From Polynucleobacter campilacus (GTDB lineage: Bacteria > Pseudomonadota > Gammaproteobacteria > Burkholderiales > Burkholderiaceae), in NCBI RefSeq assembly GCF_002206625.1, contig NZ_NGUP01000001.1:434001-498000 (forward strand): DNA of 64,000 nt, given 5' to 3'. The translations under genes and the position numbers were made by a program. Within the stretch, counting starts at the first letter, position 1. Every line of letters begins with the position of its first letter. Shown here piece after piece: positions 29,997-40,504 of this stretch. Below the pieces are notes generated by a model. The model saw only the letters and a program-made list of their open reading frames with translations, did no database searches and was not told the origin of the DNA.

Positions 29997-31456
29997 ACGA
30001 AGAAATCCTCATCAATATCACCCCGCAAGAAACGCGGGTGGCCTTGATTCAGCAAGGTGCTGTTCAAGAACTGCAAATTGAACGCACACGTCAACGCGGT
30101 ATTGTTGGCAATATCTATCTTGCTAAAGTCGTTCGCGTACTGCCTGGTATGCAATCTGCTTTTATTGAAATTGGTCTTGAGCGCACGGCTTTTATGCACG
30201 TAGCTGACATTGTCCAAAATAATCCGCAAGCCCAAATTGAAAAGCTATTGTTCGAAGGTCAAACGATCTTGGTGCAAGTACTAAAAGATCCTCTTGGGAC
30301 TAAGGGTGCTCGTTTGACAGCGCAACTGAGTATTGCTGGTCGCAACTTGGTATATCTGCCTCCAGCAGGCAGCGATCCTGCTACAGAAAAATATATCGGT
30401 GTATCTCAACGCATTGATCAAGCAGAAGAGCGTGAAGCAATTAAAGTCAGGCTAGCTGGCCTGATGGCTGCCGATGAAAAAGGCGGCATCATTGTACGCA
30501 CTAGCGCTCAAGAGGCTTCCGATACCGAGCTTTTACATGACATGCATTACCTACGCACTACCTGGGAAAATATTCAGGAGGCAAAAAAACATCAAGCAGC
30601 ACCAAGCCTGCTATATCAGGATCTCAGCCTAGCTGAACGGGTTTTGCGAGATATCGCCGGTGAAGAGACTGCCCAGATTCGGGTGGACTCTGCTGAGAAC
30701 TTTGAAAAGCTCAAAGTATTTTCGAATCTGTATATGCCCAATCTATTAGGCAAGCTAACGCTCCATCGTGGTGAGCGCGCCCTCTTCGACTTATTTGATG
30801 TCGATGCCGAAATTAATAAAGCTTTGGGTCGTAGAGTAGATCTAAAGTCTGGGGGCTACCTCATGATTGACCAGACAGAGTCCATGACAACAATTGACGT
30901 GAACACGGGCAGTTATGTCGGTGCCCGCAATCTAGATGACACTGTCTTTAAAACCAATTTAGAAGCAGCTCAAGCCATTGCGCGGCAATTACGATTACGC
31001 AACCTCGGTGGCATCATCATTATTGACTTTATTGATATGCTCAGCAAAGATCATCAAGAATCTGTTCTCTATGAACTCAAGCGCAATCTTGAGCGCGATC
31101 ATGCCCGCACATCAGTGAGTGAATTTTCTGCACTAGGCTTAGTAGAGATGACGCGCAAACGAACTCGTGAGTCCTTAGCTCACATCACCTGCGAGCCATG
31201 CGCTACCTGCATGGGCAAGGGTGAAGTAAAAACCGCTCAAACCATTTGCTATGAAATCTTGCGCGAGATTGTGCGGGAGCATCGCCAGTTCAATCCACGC
31301 GAATTTAGAATCGTTGCAGCCCCTGATGTCATTGACTTATTTCTAGAAGAAGAAAATCAATTCCTGGCTCAACTGGGTGACTTTATTGCTAAGCCGATCA
31401 CCCTTCAAGCTGAAGGCAGCTTTCGCCAAGAACAATACGATATTGTTCTGAGTTGA
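29993..31456 (+). CDS. rng: Ribonuclease G
   Basis: RNase E/G family endoribonuclease (487 residues) that matures the 16S rRNA 5' end and turns over some mRNAs. An S1 RNA-binding domain spans about residues 35-110; the catalytic DNase-I-like region carries TTIDVNTGSYVG and IIIDFIDM with its metal-binding aspartates, and the zinc-link CEPCATCMGKG follows. There is no long RNase E C-terminal scaffold, so RNase G is preferred. The ATG at 29993 overlaps the maf stop; an ATG two codons earlier is possible. Confidence 0.94.
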   Translation: MNEEILINITPQETRVALIQQGAVQELQIERTRQRGIVGNIYLAKVVRVLPGMQSAFIEIGLERTAFMHVADIVQNNPQAQIEKLLFEGQTILVQVLKDPLGTKGARLTAQLSIAGRNLVYLPPAGSDPATEKYIGVSQRIDQAEEREAIKVRLAGLMAADEKGGIIVRTSAQEASDTELLHDMHYLRTTWENIQEAKKHQAAPSLLYQDLSLAERVLRDIAGEETAQIRVDSAENFEKLKVFSNLYMPNLLGKLTLHRGERALFDLFDVDAEINKALGRRVDLKSGGYLMIDQTESMTTIDVNTGSYVGARNLDDTVFKTNLEAAQAIARQLRLRNLGGIIIIDFIDMLSKDHQESVLYELKRNLERDHARTSVSEFSALGLVEMTRKRTRESLAHITCEPCATCMGKGEVKTAQTICYEILREIVREHRQFNPREFRIVAAPDVIDLFLEEENQFLAQLGDFIAKPITLQAEGSFRQEQYDIVLS

Positions 31457-31461
31457 TTTAT

Positions 31462-33225
31462 TTAAGCGTTTGAAAACTGAATGCGGTGAAGGTTGGCATA
31501 CAGGCCATCTTTTTTGATCAAGTCTTCGTGTGAGCCATTCTCAACAATTTGGCCATGCTCTAGAACCACAATGCGGTCGGCATGCTCAATCGTCGATAAG
31601 CGATGGGCAATGACTAAAGTTGTTCTACCAGCCATCAGGCGGTCTAGGGCATCTTGCACTTGTCGCTCCGACTCGGAATCTAAAGCAGAAGTAGCTTCGT
31701 CCAAAATTAAGATAGGGGCATCCTTATAGATTGCCCGAGCGATTGCCAGACGCTGACGCTGACCCCCAGATAGGCGATTGCCGTTATCACCAACCATTGA
31801 ATCAATACCTTCTGGAAGCTCTTTAATGAGAGCGCCTAGATTGGCGGCCTCTAAAGCCTCGATTACTCTTCCCCGATCTATCCCTTCTTGACCGCTAGCA
31901 CCATAGGCTACGTTTGCAGCAATCGTATCGTTAAATAAGATGACATCTTGGCTCACAAAGGCAATTTGCTTTCTGATGTCAGCCAATACGATATCTTCTA
32001 AGCGAATATCATCCAAGAAAATATGCCCGCTTGTTGGTTTGAAGAAACGGGGCAGCAAATTAACTAGCGTAGATTTTCCGCCGCCAGATGGCCCAACAAA
32101 AGCGACTACCTCACCAGGCGCAATAGAAAGATTAATTCCGCGTAAGGCATCTTGTCGGCCCACCTCTTGTTCATACGAGAAACCAACATCCTCAAAGCGA
32201 ATGCTACCTTTGGCTTTGTCCAAGGACTTCATATTGAGCCTGCGTTCCTCAGCCTCTTCCAAAGGTTGATCCATGAGCCCAAAAATCATCTCGGCTGCTG
32301 TAAGGCCTCGTTGCAAGGGTTGATTGATATCGGCTAGGTGCTTTAATGGAGAAATCACCAATAACATTGCCGTGATGAAGGCGGCAAAGCCGCCAACTGT
32401 CGTACCTTCTGTAGCAGACTGCAGTAAGGCGACTACTAGCACTACTGACAAGGCCATCGAGGCAATGAGCTGTGTTATTGGCTGGTTCAAGCCACCTGCT
32501 ACAGCCGACTTCAATGCAAATTGGCGAAGGCGCTCAGCTTTTTCGAGAAAGCGATTCATCTCATATTGCTCAGCACCATGCACTTTAATAATCCGATAAC
32601 CAGCAGCAGCCTCTTCAACGATATATGCAAGATCACTCGTCAGAGTTTGCTGCTCACGATTGAGAGATCGTAGGCGGCGGTTAATCTTACTCATGATGTA
32701 AGCAATGATTGGAAAAATAATTAGGACAATTAAAGTCAGTTTCCAGTTTAGATAAATTAAGTAGCCCATCAGACCAATCACCGTCAGGGAATCACGCACT
32801 AAACTAATTAACATCCCACCCATAATGGAAAGAACATTATTGACTTCAAATACAACCGCATTGATCACATGAGATGCTGAATTTTGTTGGAAAAAGATTG
32901 TTTTAGCGTGCAGCAGAGTTTGAAACATTTGCTCGCGTAACTTTAGAAGAACCGAATTAATCACACGCGACAACAAATAGTTGGATAAAAATTGAGCTAA
33001 GCTACGAACCATCGCTAAGCCAACCAAGAAAACAGGTACCTGCCAAAGCTGATTATTCAGTTGACCTGTAAAGCCGCGATCAAGCAAAGGCTTCATCAAG
33101 GCAGGAATTGAAGTCTCTGAGGCGGCGACAAAGGCCATGGCCACCAAAGACCCAATAATCAAGCCAATATGGGGCTTAAGATAGGTAATTAAGCGATTTA
33201 GGGCAATTCGGTCTTGAGCATTCAT
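31462..33225 (-). CDS. msbA: Lipid A export ABC transporter MsbA
   Basis: A 587-residue half-transporter that flips core-lipid A across the inner membrane: an N-terminal six-helix exporter domain then an ATPase with Walker [10 protein letters not shown], signature [14 protein letters not shown] and Walker [10 protein letters not shown]. The ATG at 33225 ([12 protein letters not shown]) is chosen because longer frames run into the divergent glycosyltransferase gene. It is divergent from three LPS-core glycosyltransferase genes by 10 bp, supporting the LPS assignment. Confidence 0.93.
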   Translation of the reverse strand: MNAQDRIALNRLITYLKPHIGLIIGSLVAMAFVAASETSIPALMKPLLDRGFTGQLNNQLWQVPVFLVGLAMVRSLAQFLSNYLLSRVINSVLLKLREQMFQTLLHAKTIFFQQNSASHVINAVVFEVNNVLSIMGGMLISLVRDSLTVIGLMGYLIYLNWKLTLIVLIIFPIIAYIMSKINRRLRSLNREQQTLTSDLAYIVEEAAAGYRIIKVHGAEQYEMNRFLEKAERLRQFALKSAVAGGLNQPITQLIASMALSVVLVVALLQSATEGTTVGGFAAFITAMLLVISPLKHLADINQPLQRGLTAAEMIFGLMDQPLEEAEERRLNMKSLDKAKGSIRFEDVGFSYEQEVGRQDALRGINLSIAPGEVVAFVGPSGGGKSTLVNLLPRFFKPTSGHIFLDDIRLEDIVLADIRKQIAFVSQDVILFNDTIAANVAYGASGQEGIDRGRVIEALEAANLGALIKELPEGIDSMVGDNGNRLSGGQRQRLAIARAIYKDAPILILDEATSALDSESERQVQDALDRLMAGRTTLVIAHRLSTIEHADRIVVLEHGQIVENGSHEDLIKKDGLYANLHRIQFSNA

Positions 33226-33235
33226 ATAATGAATT

Positions 33236-33997
33236 ATGCCCACCTTATCAGTCATACTCATCACCCGCAATGAAGAGGCCAATTTGGACGATTGTCTAGC
33301 CTCCCTAGATGGCATTGCCCAGCAGATCGTTGTGGTAGATACGGCCAGCTCAGACTGCACCCTAGAAATAGCGCAAAACTATGGGGCGGTGACTGCCAGC
33401 CCACCCGATTGGCCCGGTTTTGGCCCCCAAAAGAATCGCGCCTTGGATCTGGCAACTGGGGATTGGGTGCTCTCTCTAGATGCAGATGAAAGGCTAACCC
33501 CAGCCCTCAGAGCTGAAATTCAGATAGCTATCCACCATAGTGCCCAGGTGGACTGCTTTGCTATCCCAAGACTATCTTGGTATTGCGGACGCTTTATTCG
33601 TCATTCTGGCTGGAGTCCGGACTATGTTGACCGTCTTTTTAAGCACGGCACTGCCCGCTTCTCAGATGACTTGGTTCATGAACGCTTAATTCCGAATGGT
33701 CAAGTAGCCAAACTAGAAAATCCGATACTGCACTTCAGCTTCATGAACTATTCACAGGTCTTACAAAAGATCGATCGCTACTCCACCGCCTCTGCAGAGC
33801 AGGCCTTTGCTAAAGGTAAAACGAGCAGTCCTCTCAAAGCAGTACTTCATGGCTTCTGGGCATTCTTTCGCACTTATATTATTCGTGCAGGCTTCTTAGA
33901 TGGTGCTCAAGGATTTGCTTTGGCAATTTCCAATGGCCAAGGCACTTACTATCGCTATATCAAGTTGTGGCATCTCAATCAGGATTCTAGAAAATGA
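33236..33997 (+). CDS. LPS-core family 2 glycosyltransferase (WaaE/KdtX-like)
   Basis: A 253-residue GT-A fold glycosyltransferase without transmembrane anchor, of the WaaE/KdtX group that adds a beta-1,4-glucose to heptose I of the LPS core. Motifs: [20 protein letters not shown] at the N-terminus, DTASSDCT, and the nucleotide-sugar DXD region LSLDADERL. The donor and acceptor are inferred from family resemblance. It overlaps the next glycosyltransferase by four bases. Confidence 0.87.
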   Translation: MPTLSVILITRNEEANLDDCLASLDGIAQQIVVVDTASSDCTLEIAQNYGAVTASPPDWPGFGPQKNRALDLATGDWVLSLDADERLTPALRAEIQIAIHHSAQVDCFAIPRLSWYCGRFIRHSGWSPDYVDRLFKHGTARFSDDLVHERLIPNGQVAKLENPILHFSFMNYSQVLQKIDRYSTASAEQAFAKGKTSSPLKAVLHGFWAFFRTYIIRAGFLDGAQGFALAISNGQGTYYRYIKLWHLNQDSRK

Positions 33998-34773
33998 TTT
34001 CGATTTTGTTGGCCACCTACAACTGGCCACAAGCTCTCAAACTTTGCTTAGAGTCTCTTGCGACACAAACTGATCGTCATTTTGAAATCATCATTGCCGA
34101 TGATGGCTCTACTGATTCCACCAAGCAAGTGATTGAACAGTTCAAAGCCTCTTCATCCATTGCTATTAACCATTTATGGCAAGAGGACCTAGGCTTTCGG
34201 AAAACTATCATTCTCAATCAAGCAATCGCTGCTGCACATGGAGACTATTTAGTATTTCTAGATGGGGACTGCATTGTGCAACCCGATTTTGTTGCACGTC
34301 ATCGACAATTAGCCCAAAAAGGATACTTAGTTACCGGCAGCCGCGTACTCCTAAACGAAAAACTCACTCAAGTGCTGCTGACCTGGTCTCATTGGGACTT
34401 TAAGCGCTTTAGCACCAGTCTTTTGGGTGAAAGATTTAGTGGTGGCATTAATAAATATTGGCCTCTCAAGATGAAGTTTAGCAATGGCCCTTGGCGGGAC
34501 TATAAAAAGTTTGTCTGGCGTCGTATTAAGGGTTGCAATATGGCTTGCTGGAAAGCAGATGCTGAGGCTATCAATGGTTTTGATGAAACCATGACTGGCT
34601 GGGGTCATGAGGATGCCGATTTTGTATTTCGCTTACAACGGCACCAGATCATTCGTAAATCAGGATCATGGGCTACTGAAGTTTTACACCTCTTTCATAA
34701 AATCCATGATCAAAGTAATGCCGCTGAGAATGCCCGGCGTGTTCGAGAAAAAATTCTAGCGAAGGCTATGTAA
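33994..34773 (+). CDS. Family 2 glycosyltransferase, LPS-core type
   Basis: A 259-residue GT2 enzyme with [31 protein letters not shown] and VFLDGDC (metal-binding DXD), and a C-terminal segment (MTGWGHEDADFVFRLQRH) of the galactosyltransferase-like GT2 group. Sugar specificity is not readable. It is translationally coupled to the preceding gene (ATGA) and separated by 4 bp from a heptosyltransferase, so all three probably decorate the LPS inner or outer core. Confidence 0.85.
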   Translation: MISILLATYNWPQALKLCLESLATQTDRHFEIIIADDGSTDSTKQVIEQFKASSSIAINHLWQEDLGFRKTIILNQAIAAAHGDYLVFLDGDCIVQPDFVARHRQLAQKGYLVTGSRVLLNEKLTQVLLTWSHWDFKRFSTSLLGERFSGGINKYWPLKMKFSNGPWRDYKKFVWRRIKGCNMACWKADAEAINGFDETMTGWGHEDADFVFRLQRHQIIRKSGSWATEVLHLFHKIHDQSNAAENARRVREKILAKAM

Positions 34774-34777
34774 GCAA

Positions 34778-35938
34778 ATGAGTAGCTTCTCGAATCTGCA
34801 GCCTAAAAAAGTATTATTCATCGCTACGCGACAAATTGGCGATGTGCTGGTGACTACCCCCCTTATTACCAAGGCTAGAGAATTATGGCCAGATGCGCAG
34901 TTTCATTTTCTAGGCTATCGCGGCAAGCTCGATATGCTGTACGGCAACCCTGATATCGCGAAGATCATTGAGACCTCTGATCGCCCCGGCTTCGGCGAAT
35001 ACCTATCACTGTTCAACACATTATTTCAGCGCTATGACTTAGCCATCGTTACTCAACCTAGCGATCGGGCCTATATTTATGGCTTAGTTGCTGCTTTTAG
35101 AAGGGTTGGAGTCCTAGGTGGCCACCCCCAAGGCAAAGAGGTAGAGGATAAATCCAAGAGAAGTAAAAGTGAAAAGCAAAACGCTTGGAAGAAATTCATC
35201 TGCATGCATACGGTGGATGTAGATTACTTTAATCAACATGTCATTACAGAGAAACTGCGCTTGCTCGAAGTCTTCTTCAGAAACCCAGCAGATCTGTTTA
35301 ATAAACCGAATTCTGTAACACCACCCGTTGGTGAACCACTGACACCTGTGATTACAAATGCGCTCACCCAACCCTATGTCGTGATTCACCCAGGACCACT
35401 TACCGCATATAAGCGCTGGCCTCTAGCGCACTGGCAGCACCTGATTACTTGGATTGTTAGTAGAGGGTTTCAGGTGGTATTGAGCGCCTCACCTGCGAAG
35501 CAAGATGTGCAACTCAATCACGACATCATCTCTCTTTTGGGTGATTCGACTGCTAGCAAAGTCATTAACACTGCAGGCAAACTCTCTATTCCACAAGCGG
35601 GCACGCTCTTACGAAGTGCTGCGCTTTATATTGGTGTTGATACCTCCATTACCCATTTGGGCGCGGCTTGTAACACTCCGACGATCACCTTATTTGGGGC
35701 AACCCCCCCAACAAACTTTGGCCCATGGCCCAATGGTTTTATTGGTGAACAACCTTATCAACTTCGAGCTCGCTCACAAACTGTTGGTAATGTCACTATC
35801 TTGCAAGGTCCTGGCGAATGTGTGCCCTGCCGCAAAGCAGGCTGCCTTGATCATGCTGATAGCAATAGTGAGTGCTTAGATTTATTAGAACCTGCTCAAG
35901 TTATCACAGCGATTGAGCAAGCGATCAAAAGTACTTAG
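34778..35938 (+). CDS. Family 9 glycosyltransferase (heptosyltransferase-like)
   Basis: A 386-residue GT-B enzyme of family 9, like WaaF/WaaQ, which moves L-glycero-D-manno-heptose from an ADP-heptose donor to LPS. Recognisable segments: VLFIATRQIGDVLVTTPL, HPGPLTAYKRWPLAHWQ and GVDTSITHLGAACNTPTITLFGATPP. Which heptose acceptor it uses is uncertain. Its last four bases overlap the 3' end of convergent dnaE. Confidence 0.87.
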   Translation: MSSFSNLQPKKVLFIATRQIGDVLVTTPLITKARELWPDAQFHFLGYRGKLDMLYGNPDIAKIIETSDRPGFGEYLSLFNTLFQRYDLAIVTQPSDRAYIYGLVAAFRRVGVLGGHPQGKEVEDKSKRSKSEKQNAWKKFICMHTVDVDYFNQHVITEKLRLLEVFFRNPADLFNKPNSVTPPVGEPLTPVITNALTQPYVVIHPGPLTAYKRWPLAHWQHLITWIVSRGFQVVLSASPAKQDVQLNHDIISLLGDSTASKVINTAGKLSIPQAGTLLRSAALYIGVDTSITHLGAACNTPTITLFGATPPTNFGPWPNGFIGEQPYQLRARSQTVGNVTILQGPGECVPCRKAGCLDHADSNSECLDLLEPAQVITAIEQAIKST

Positions 35939-38900
35939 TGGTACTGAACCTGAACTGGGTCTTTTTGTTTTGAGGCTAGCAATTGATTGAGACTATGCAG
36001 ACAAGCATCATCAGGATAAATGCGTAACTCTTCTGGGAATTGCATTAAGCAAGCCCCGCCACTCGTAGTCACAGCAGCGGTTAGCATTAAACCCTTGACG
36101 CCATCATTAGCGCCGGGCATTACTGGTCGAGCAGGACTCAACTTGGGATCCCTGACACGATTGGTCATCAAATAAGGTCCGATTTGACTACGTAGCATCT
36201 TGAGATCAATTGCAGAATCAATGCAGACGTGTACATTGCGAGCAAAACGCATACGCGCGCCAGTAATATCCATCACTGCTTCTGAAACTACTCGCATGCC
36301 ACCCGAGAATTTATCTGGTGTGACGTTGACCTTAGCAACTAACATCTCATCTTCTTTGAGCCAGGAACGATTCGGTTCATACACTTCGCTATAAAGGGTC
36401 ACCTCAATAGCGGCGCTACCATCATCAATCGTGGCAATCATCATGCGGCCGCGTTGACCTGTGAGCATCCGAGCTGAAGTAATAATGCCGGCAATCAATT
36501 GATCTTTACCTTCAGCTACCTTGGCTAAAGGTTGACGAATGAAGTGTGCAGTTTCATCACGATAGGCATCAAACATATGCCCTGTTAAACAAAGCCCTAA
36601 AGCAGTCTTTTCTTCTTGCAGGCGTTTTTTCTCAGACCAGACCGGCTCACGAACTAGTTCTGGAAGATGGCGATCTTCTTCTCCAGCAGCTTCAAACAAA
36701 CTCACCTGATGAATCGAGGCTTCTGCTTGTTCTGCAGCTTCAATGGCTCTTGCTAGTGAAGCTAATAAGGTAGAGCGAATGTCATAGAGATTACCGCCCG
36801 CAGGAACTAAATCACGATAGAGGCTATCAAATGCACCGGCGCGCATGAGCGCTTCAATAGCGCGGCGATTCACTTGTCTGCGATCTACTCGGGCGCAGAA
36901 ATCAAATAAGTCTTTAAACGGCCCGCCAGTCTCACGCGCCTTAACAATTGCTTCAATCGCTGCCTCACCTGTACCTCTGACAGCGCCTAAACCGTAGCGA
37001 ATGTGGCTAACCGGTGAATCCATTGCTGCATCAGGTGCACGCAAGGGCGTGAACTCATAGACACCCGTATTGATATCAGGAGAGAACACACGAATCTGAT
37101 TAGCTAAACAATCGTCATACAGAATCTTCACCTTATCGGTGTCATCCATCGCGAGCGATAAGTTAGCCGCCATGAATTCAGCTGGGTAGTAGGCCTTGAG
37201 CCAAGCAGTTTGATAAGCTAAGAGTGCATAAGCAGCAGCATGGGATTTATTAAATCCATAGCCCGCAAAACGCTCCATCAAGTCATAGATCTCATTTGCC
37301 TTACCTTCACTAATGCCGCCTGCTTTTGCGCCATCACTGAAAATCTTGCGGTGCTGCGCCATCTCTTCTGGCTTTTTCTTGCCCATCGCACGGCGCAACA
37401 TATCAGCACCACCTAATGAGTAGCCGCCAATCATCTGCGCCATCTGCATCACCTGCTCTTGATAGACCATGATGCCGTAGGTCTCACGCAGCACTGATTC
37501 AATACGCGGATCTGGATACTCTACTTTTTGACGACCATGCTTACGCTTAATAAAGTCTGGAATCAGGTCCATTGGGCCTGGTCGGTATAAAGCTACCAAG
37601 GCAATAATGTCCTCAAAGCGGTCAGGCTTGGCTTCACGTAGCATGCCTTGCATGCCACGGCTCTCTAACTGGAACACGGCAACGGTATTGGCTTTCTTGA
37701 GCACATCAAAGGCTTTTTCATCATCAAGCAACATATCGCTAATACTCCAACCCTTGCGATCAGCATGAAGTGCTTTAATCCAGCGCTCTGCGGCAGCTAA
37801 GATGGTCAGCGTGGTCAAGCCTAAGAAGTCAAACTTCACCAAGCCAATGGCTTCAACGTCATCTTTATCAAACTGACTGATCACCGAGGTGCTATCTTGA
37901 TCCTTGCTCTCTTGCGTGTAGAGCGGACAGAAATCAGTCAGACGTCCGGGAGCGATCAATACACCCCCAGCATGCATACCGACGTTGCGAGTCATGCCCT
38001 CTAATTGCTGTGCAAGAGAAAGTAACTGCCGCACTTCATCTTCATTTTTCTCACGCTCGGCTAATTGCTTCTCTTCTTTCTTGGCCATTTCAATAGTCAT
38101 ATATTGACCTGGCTTATTGGGAACGAGTTTGGCAATACCATCTACGAAGTTATAGCCCTGCTCTAGTACGCGCCCTACATCCCGAATCGCTGCTCGCGCT
38201 GCCATCGTGCCAAAGGTAGCAATCTGACTAACTGCATCTTTACCGTATTTATCTTTAACGTACTGAATCACGCGGTCACGACCGTGTTGGCAAAAATCGA
38301 TATCAAAGTCGGGCATCGAAACTCGCTCTGGATTTAAGAAACGCTCAAAGAGCAAGTTATAGCGAAGTGGGTCAAGGTCGGTAATACCCAGGGAGTAAGC
38401 CACTAAAGAGCCAGCGCCTGATCCACGGCCAGGGCCTACCGGCACGCCATTATTTTTTGCCCAGTTAATGAAATCCGCCACGATGAGGAAGTAGCCCGGA
38501 AATCCCATTTGAGAAATCGTCTTCACCTCAAACACTAAACGCTCGCGATAGCGTGGCATTTCCTTAGCGCGCTCTTCTGCATCCGGGAAATTACGCTCCA
38601 TATGACGCTCAAGCCCAACTTCAGATTGGGCAAGTAAATATTCATCTAGCGTAATGCCGGGAGGTGTCGGGAAATCTGGCAAGCGTGGCTGACCCAGCAC
38701 AAGTGATAAGTTACAGCGCTTGGCAATTTCCACGGAGTTTGCTATTGCAACAGGCAAATCTGCAAAACGCTGTTCCATTTCTGCTTGCGTTAAGAAGTAT
38801 TGCTCATCATTAAATTTTTTCGAGCGTCGTGGATTACCTAACAACTCACCTTCAGAAATACAGACCCTTGCCTCATGGGCCGTGAAATCGCTCTTTTTCA

Positions 38901-39552
38901 TGAACTGCACAGGGTGGGTTGCCACTACCGGTAACTTCAGCTCACTAGCAAGATGGCAGGCTAGCTGGAGCTGCGTCTCGTCTTGCTGATGGCCACCCCG
39001 TTGAACCTCAATATAAAAAGACTTGGGGAACAATTTTTCATAGCGTTTTGCAGCAATTTTGGCTTGATCTTCTTGACCCGCTAATAAAGCAGTACCAACC
39101 TCACCTTGGCGCGCTCCTGAGAGCGCAATCAATCCATAAGTCAGGGTTCTTTTAGCTTTCTTATCTTGAGCTTTTGCAGCGGGCTCACTAAACCAAGCGG
39201 AGTTCACTTCAGCGCGACCACGCGATTGGTTCTCTAAAGAAGCTCTACTGAGTAACTCACAAAGATTGAGATAGCCAGAATGGTTTTGCACTAAGAGTAA
39301 TAAACGATATGGCTGATCTGGATCTTGGGGATTGCTCACCCAAACATCGGCACCCGTAATCGGTTTAATGCCAGCCGCACGGGCTGCCGTATAAAAACGC
39401 ACTAATCCAAATAGATTACTGAGATCAGTCAGGGCTAAGGCACCCATTTCATCTTTGACAGCGGCGGCTACTGCATCGTCAATACGAACGACTCCATCCG
39501 TAATCGAAAACTCGGAATGAAGGCGAAGATGTACAAAACGGGGTGAAGCCAT
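35935..39552 (-). CDS. dnaE: DNA polymerase III alpha subunit
   Basis: The replicative polymerase, 1205 residues. The N-terminal PHP domain starts VHLRLHSEFSITDG. The catalytic palm carries GPGRGSGAGSLVAYSLGITDLDPL and the paired aspartates Asp415 and Asp417 in PDFDIDFC (Asp401 and Asp403 of E. coli). The helix-hairpin-helix region, the OB-fold RGRMMIATIDDGSAAIEV and a C-terminal tau-binding region follow. The start codon lies only 3 bp from the divergent gluQ start. Confidence 0.97.
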   Translation of the reverse strand: MASPRFVHLRLHSEFSITDGVVRIDDAVAAAVKDEMGALALTDLSNLFGLVRFYTAARAAGIKPITGADVWVSNPQDPDQPYRLLLLVQNHSGYLNLCELLSRASLENQSRGRAEVNSAWFSEPAAKAQDKKAKRTLTYGLIALSGARQGEVGTALLAGQEDQAKIAAKRYEKLFPKSFYIEVQRGGHQQDETQLQLACHLASELKLPVVATHPVQFMKKSDFTAHEARVCISEGELLGNPRRSKKFNDEQYFLTQAEMEQRFADLPVAIANSVEIAKRCNLSLVLGQPRLPDFPTPPGITLDEYLLAQSEVGLERHMERNFPDAEERAKEMPRYRERLVFEVKTISQMGFPGYFLIVADFINWAKNNGVPVGPGRGSGAGSLVAYSLGITDLDPLRYNLLFERFLNPERVSMPDFDIDFCQHGRDRVIQYVKDKYGKDAVSQIATFGTMAARAAIRDVGRVLEQGYNFVDGIAKLVPNKPGQYMTIEMAKKEEKQLAEREKNEDEVRQLLSLAQQLEGMTRNVGMHAGGVLIAPGRLTDFCPLYTQESKDQDSTSVISQFDKDDVEAIGLVKFDFLGLTTLTILAAAERWIKALHADRKGWSISDMLLDDEKAFDVLKKANTVAVFQLESRGMQGMLREAKPDRFEDIIALVALYRPGPMDLIPDFIKRKHGRQKVEYPDPRIESVLRETYGIMVYQEQVMQMAQMIGGYSLGGADMLRRAMGKKKPEEMAQHRKIFSDGAKAGGISEGKANEIYDLMERFAGYGFNKSHAAAYALLAYQTAWLKAYYPAEFMAANLSLAMDDTDKVKILYDDCLANQIRVFSPDINTGVYEFTPLRAPDAAMDSPVSHIRYGLGAVRGTGEAAIEAIVKARETGGPFKDLFDFCARVDRRQVNRRAIEALMRAGAFDSLYRDLVPAGGNLYDIRSTLLASLARAIEAAEQAEASIHQVSLFEAAGEEDRHLPELVREPVWSEKKRLQEEKTALGLCLTGHMFDAYRDETAHFIRQPLAKVAEGKDQLIAGIITSARMLTGQRGRMMIATIDDGSAAIEVTLYSEVYEPNRSWLKEDEMLVAKVNVTPDKFSGGMRVVSEAVMDITGARMRFARNVHVCIDSAIDLKMLRSQIGPYLMTNRVRDPKLSPARPVMPGANDGVKGLMLTAAVTTSGGACLMQFPEELRIYPDDACLHSLNQLLASKQKDPVQVQYH

Positions 39553-39555
39553 GAG

Positions 39556-40503
39556 ATGATTTTAGCTGTGTCTACATTGAAAAACCTCTCATCCCCAGCC
39601 GACGGCTACCGCGGGCGATTTGCCCCCTCTCCCACTGGCCCACTCCATGCTGGATCCTTGCTTGCCGCCCTGGGAAGCTGGTTAGATGCCCGTAAAAATG
39701 GGGGTCAATGGCTGCTCAGAATCGAGGATTTAGATACCCCCAGGTGCATTCCTGGGGCAGACCAACAGATCCAAGCGCAACTTCGTGCCTGCGGCCTTGC
39801 TTGGGATGAAGAGCTCACCTACCAGTCTGAGCGCCAAGGACTCTACCAGGAGGCCTTAGAGCGATTAAATGAGCTCAAATTACTCTTTCCCTGCACCTGC
39901 TCGAGGCAAACCATTGCCAGTACTCTGGCTAACTTGGGAATTGAAACCCCCCGTCATCAGGAAATGGTTTACCCAGGAACATGCAGGCCAGATCAGTTAC
40001 AAACCAATTCACCAGAACTATTAAAGACAAGCAAAGTCGCCTGGCGACTTGCCCTGCCCGAGAAATGTCATATTGAGTTTGAGGATGTAGCGCTGGGTCA
40101 TCAAAGCCAAGACCTCAATACAGAAGTGGGTGATTTTGTTCTGCGCAGAAGCGATGGATTATTTACTTATCAACTGGCAGTGGTAGTCGATGATACGCAA
40201 CAAGGCATCACTCATATTGTGCGTGGCGAAGATTTACTAAGCAATACCGCCCGACAAATTCATCTGCAAAAGATATTGGGATATGAAACCCCCCAATACC
40301 TTCACCTACCTTTGGTGCTTGATGAGCATGGGGAGAAATTGAGCAAGCAAACCTTGGCAACCCAGATTAATACCGAAGATGCCAAAAGCGCTCTTGCAGA
40401 ATTACGCAAAGCAGCACATCATTTGGGATTGAGAAATTTGCCTGATGGTGAGAGCATCACCATTGCAGAGTGGCTTTTAGCAGCCACCCATGCTTGGCGC
40501 TGA
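39556..40503 (+). CDS. gluQ: Glutamyl-Q tRNA(Asp) synthetase
   Basis: A truncated GluRS paralog without an anticodon-binding domain that adds glutamate to queuosine at position 34 of tRNA-Asp. The 315 residues contain RFAPSPTGPLHAGSLLAALGSWLDAR (HIGH-type site), the zinc site CTCSR...YPGTCR, and a KLSKQ variant of KMSKS. The ATG at 39556 gives about 18 residues before the conserved core; a GTG at 39568 is also possible. It would need Q-tRNA made by the pathway that QueG (48842-49942) completes. Confidence 0.93.
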   Translation: MILAVSTLKNLSSPADGYRGRFAPSPTGPLHAGSLLAALGSWLDARKNGGQWLLRIEDLDTPRCIPGADQQIQAQLRACGLAWDEELTYQSERQGLYQEALERLNELKLLFPCTCSRQTIASTLANLGIETPRHQEMVYPGTCRPDQLQTNSPELLKTSKVAWRLALPEKCHIEFEDVALGHQSQDLNTEVGDFVLRRSDGLFTYQLAVVVDDTQQGITHIVRGEDLLSNTARQIHLQKILGYETPQYLHLPLVLDEHGEKLSKQTLATQINTEDAKSALAELRKAAHHLGLRNLPDGESITIAEWLLAATHAWR

Positions 40504-40504
40504 A

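Noticed and set aside
33226..33360. A longer msbA start at 33360
   Set aside because: It would overlap the coding start of the divergent glycosyltransferase; the ATG at 33225 gives the normal MsbA length.
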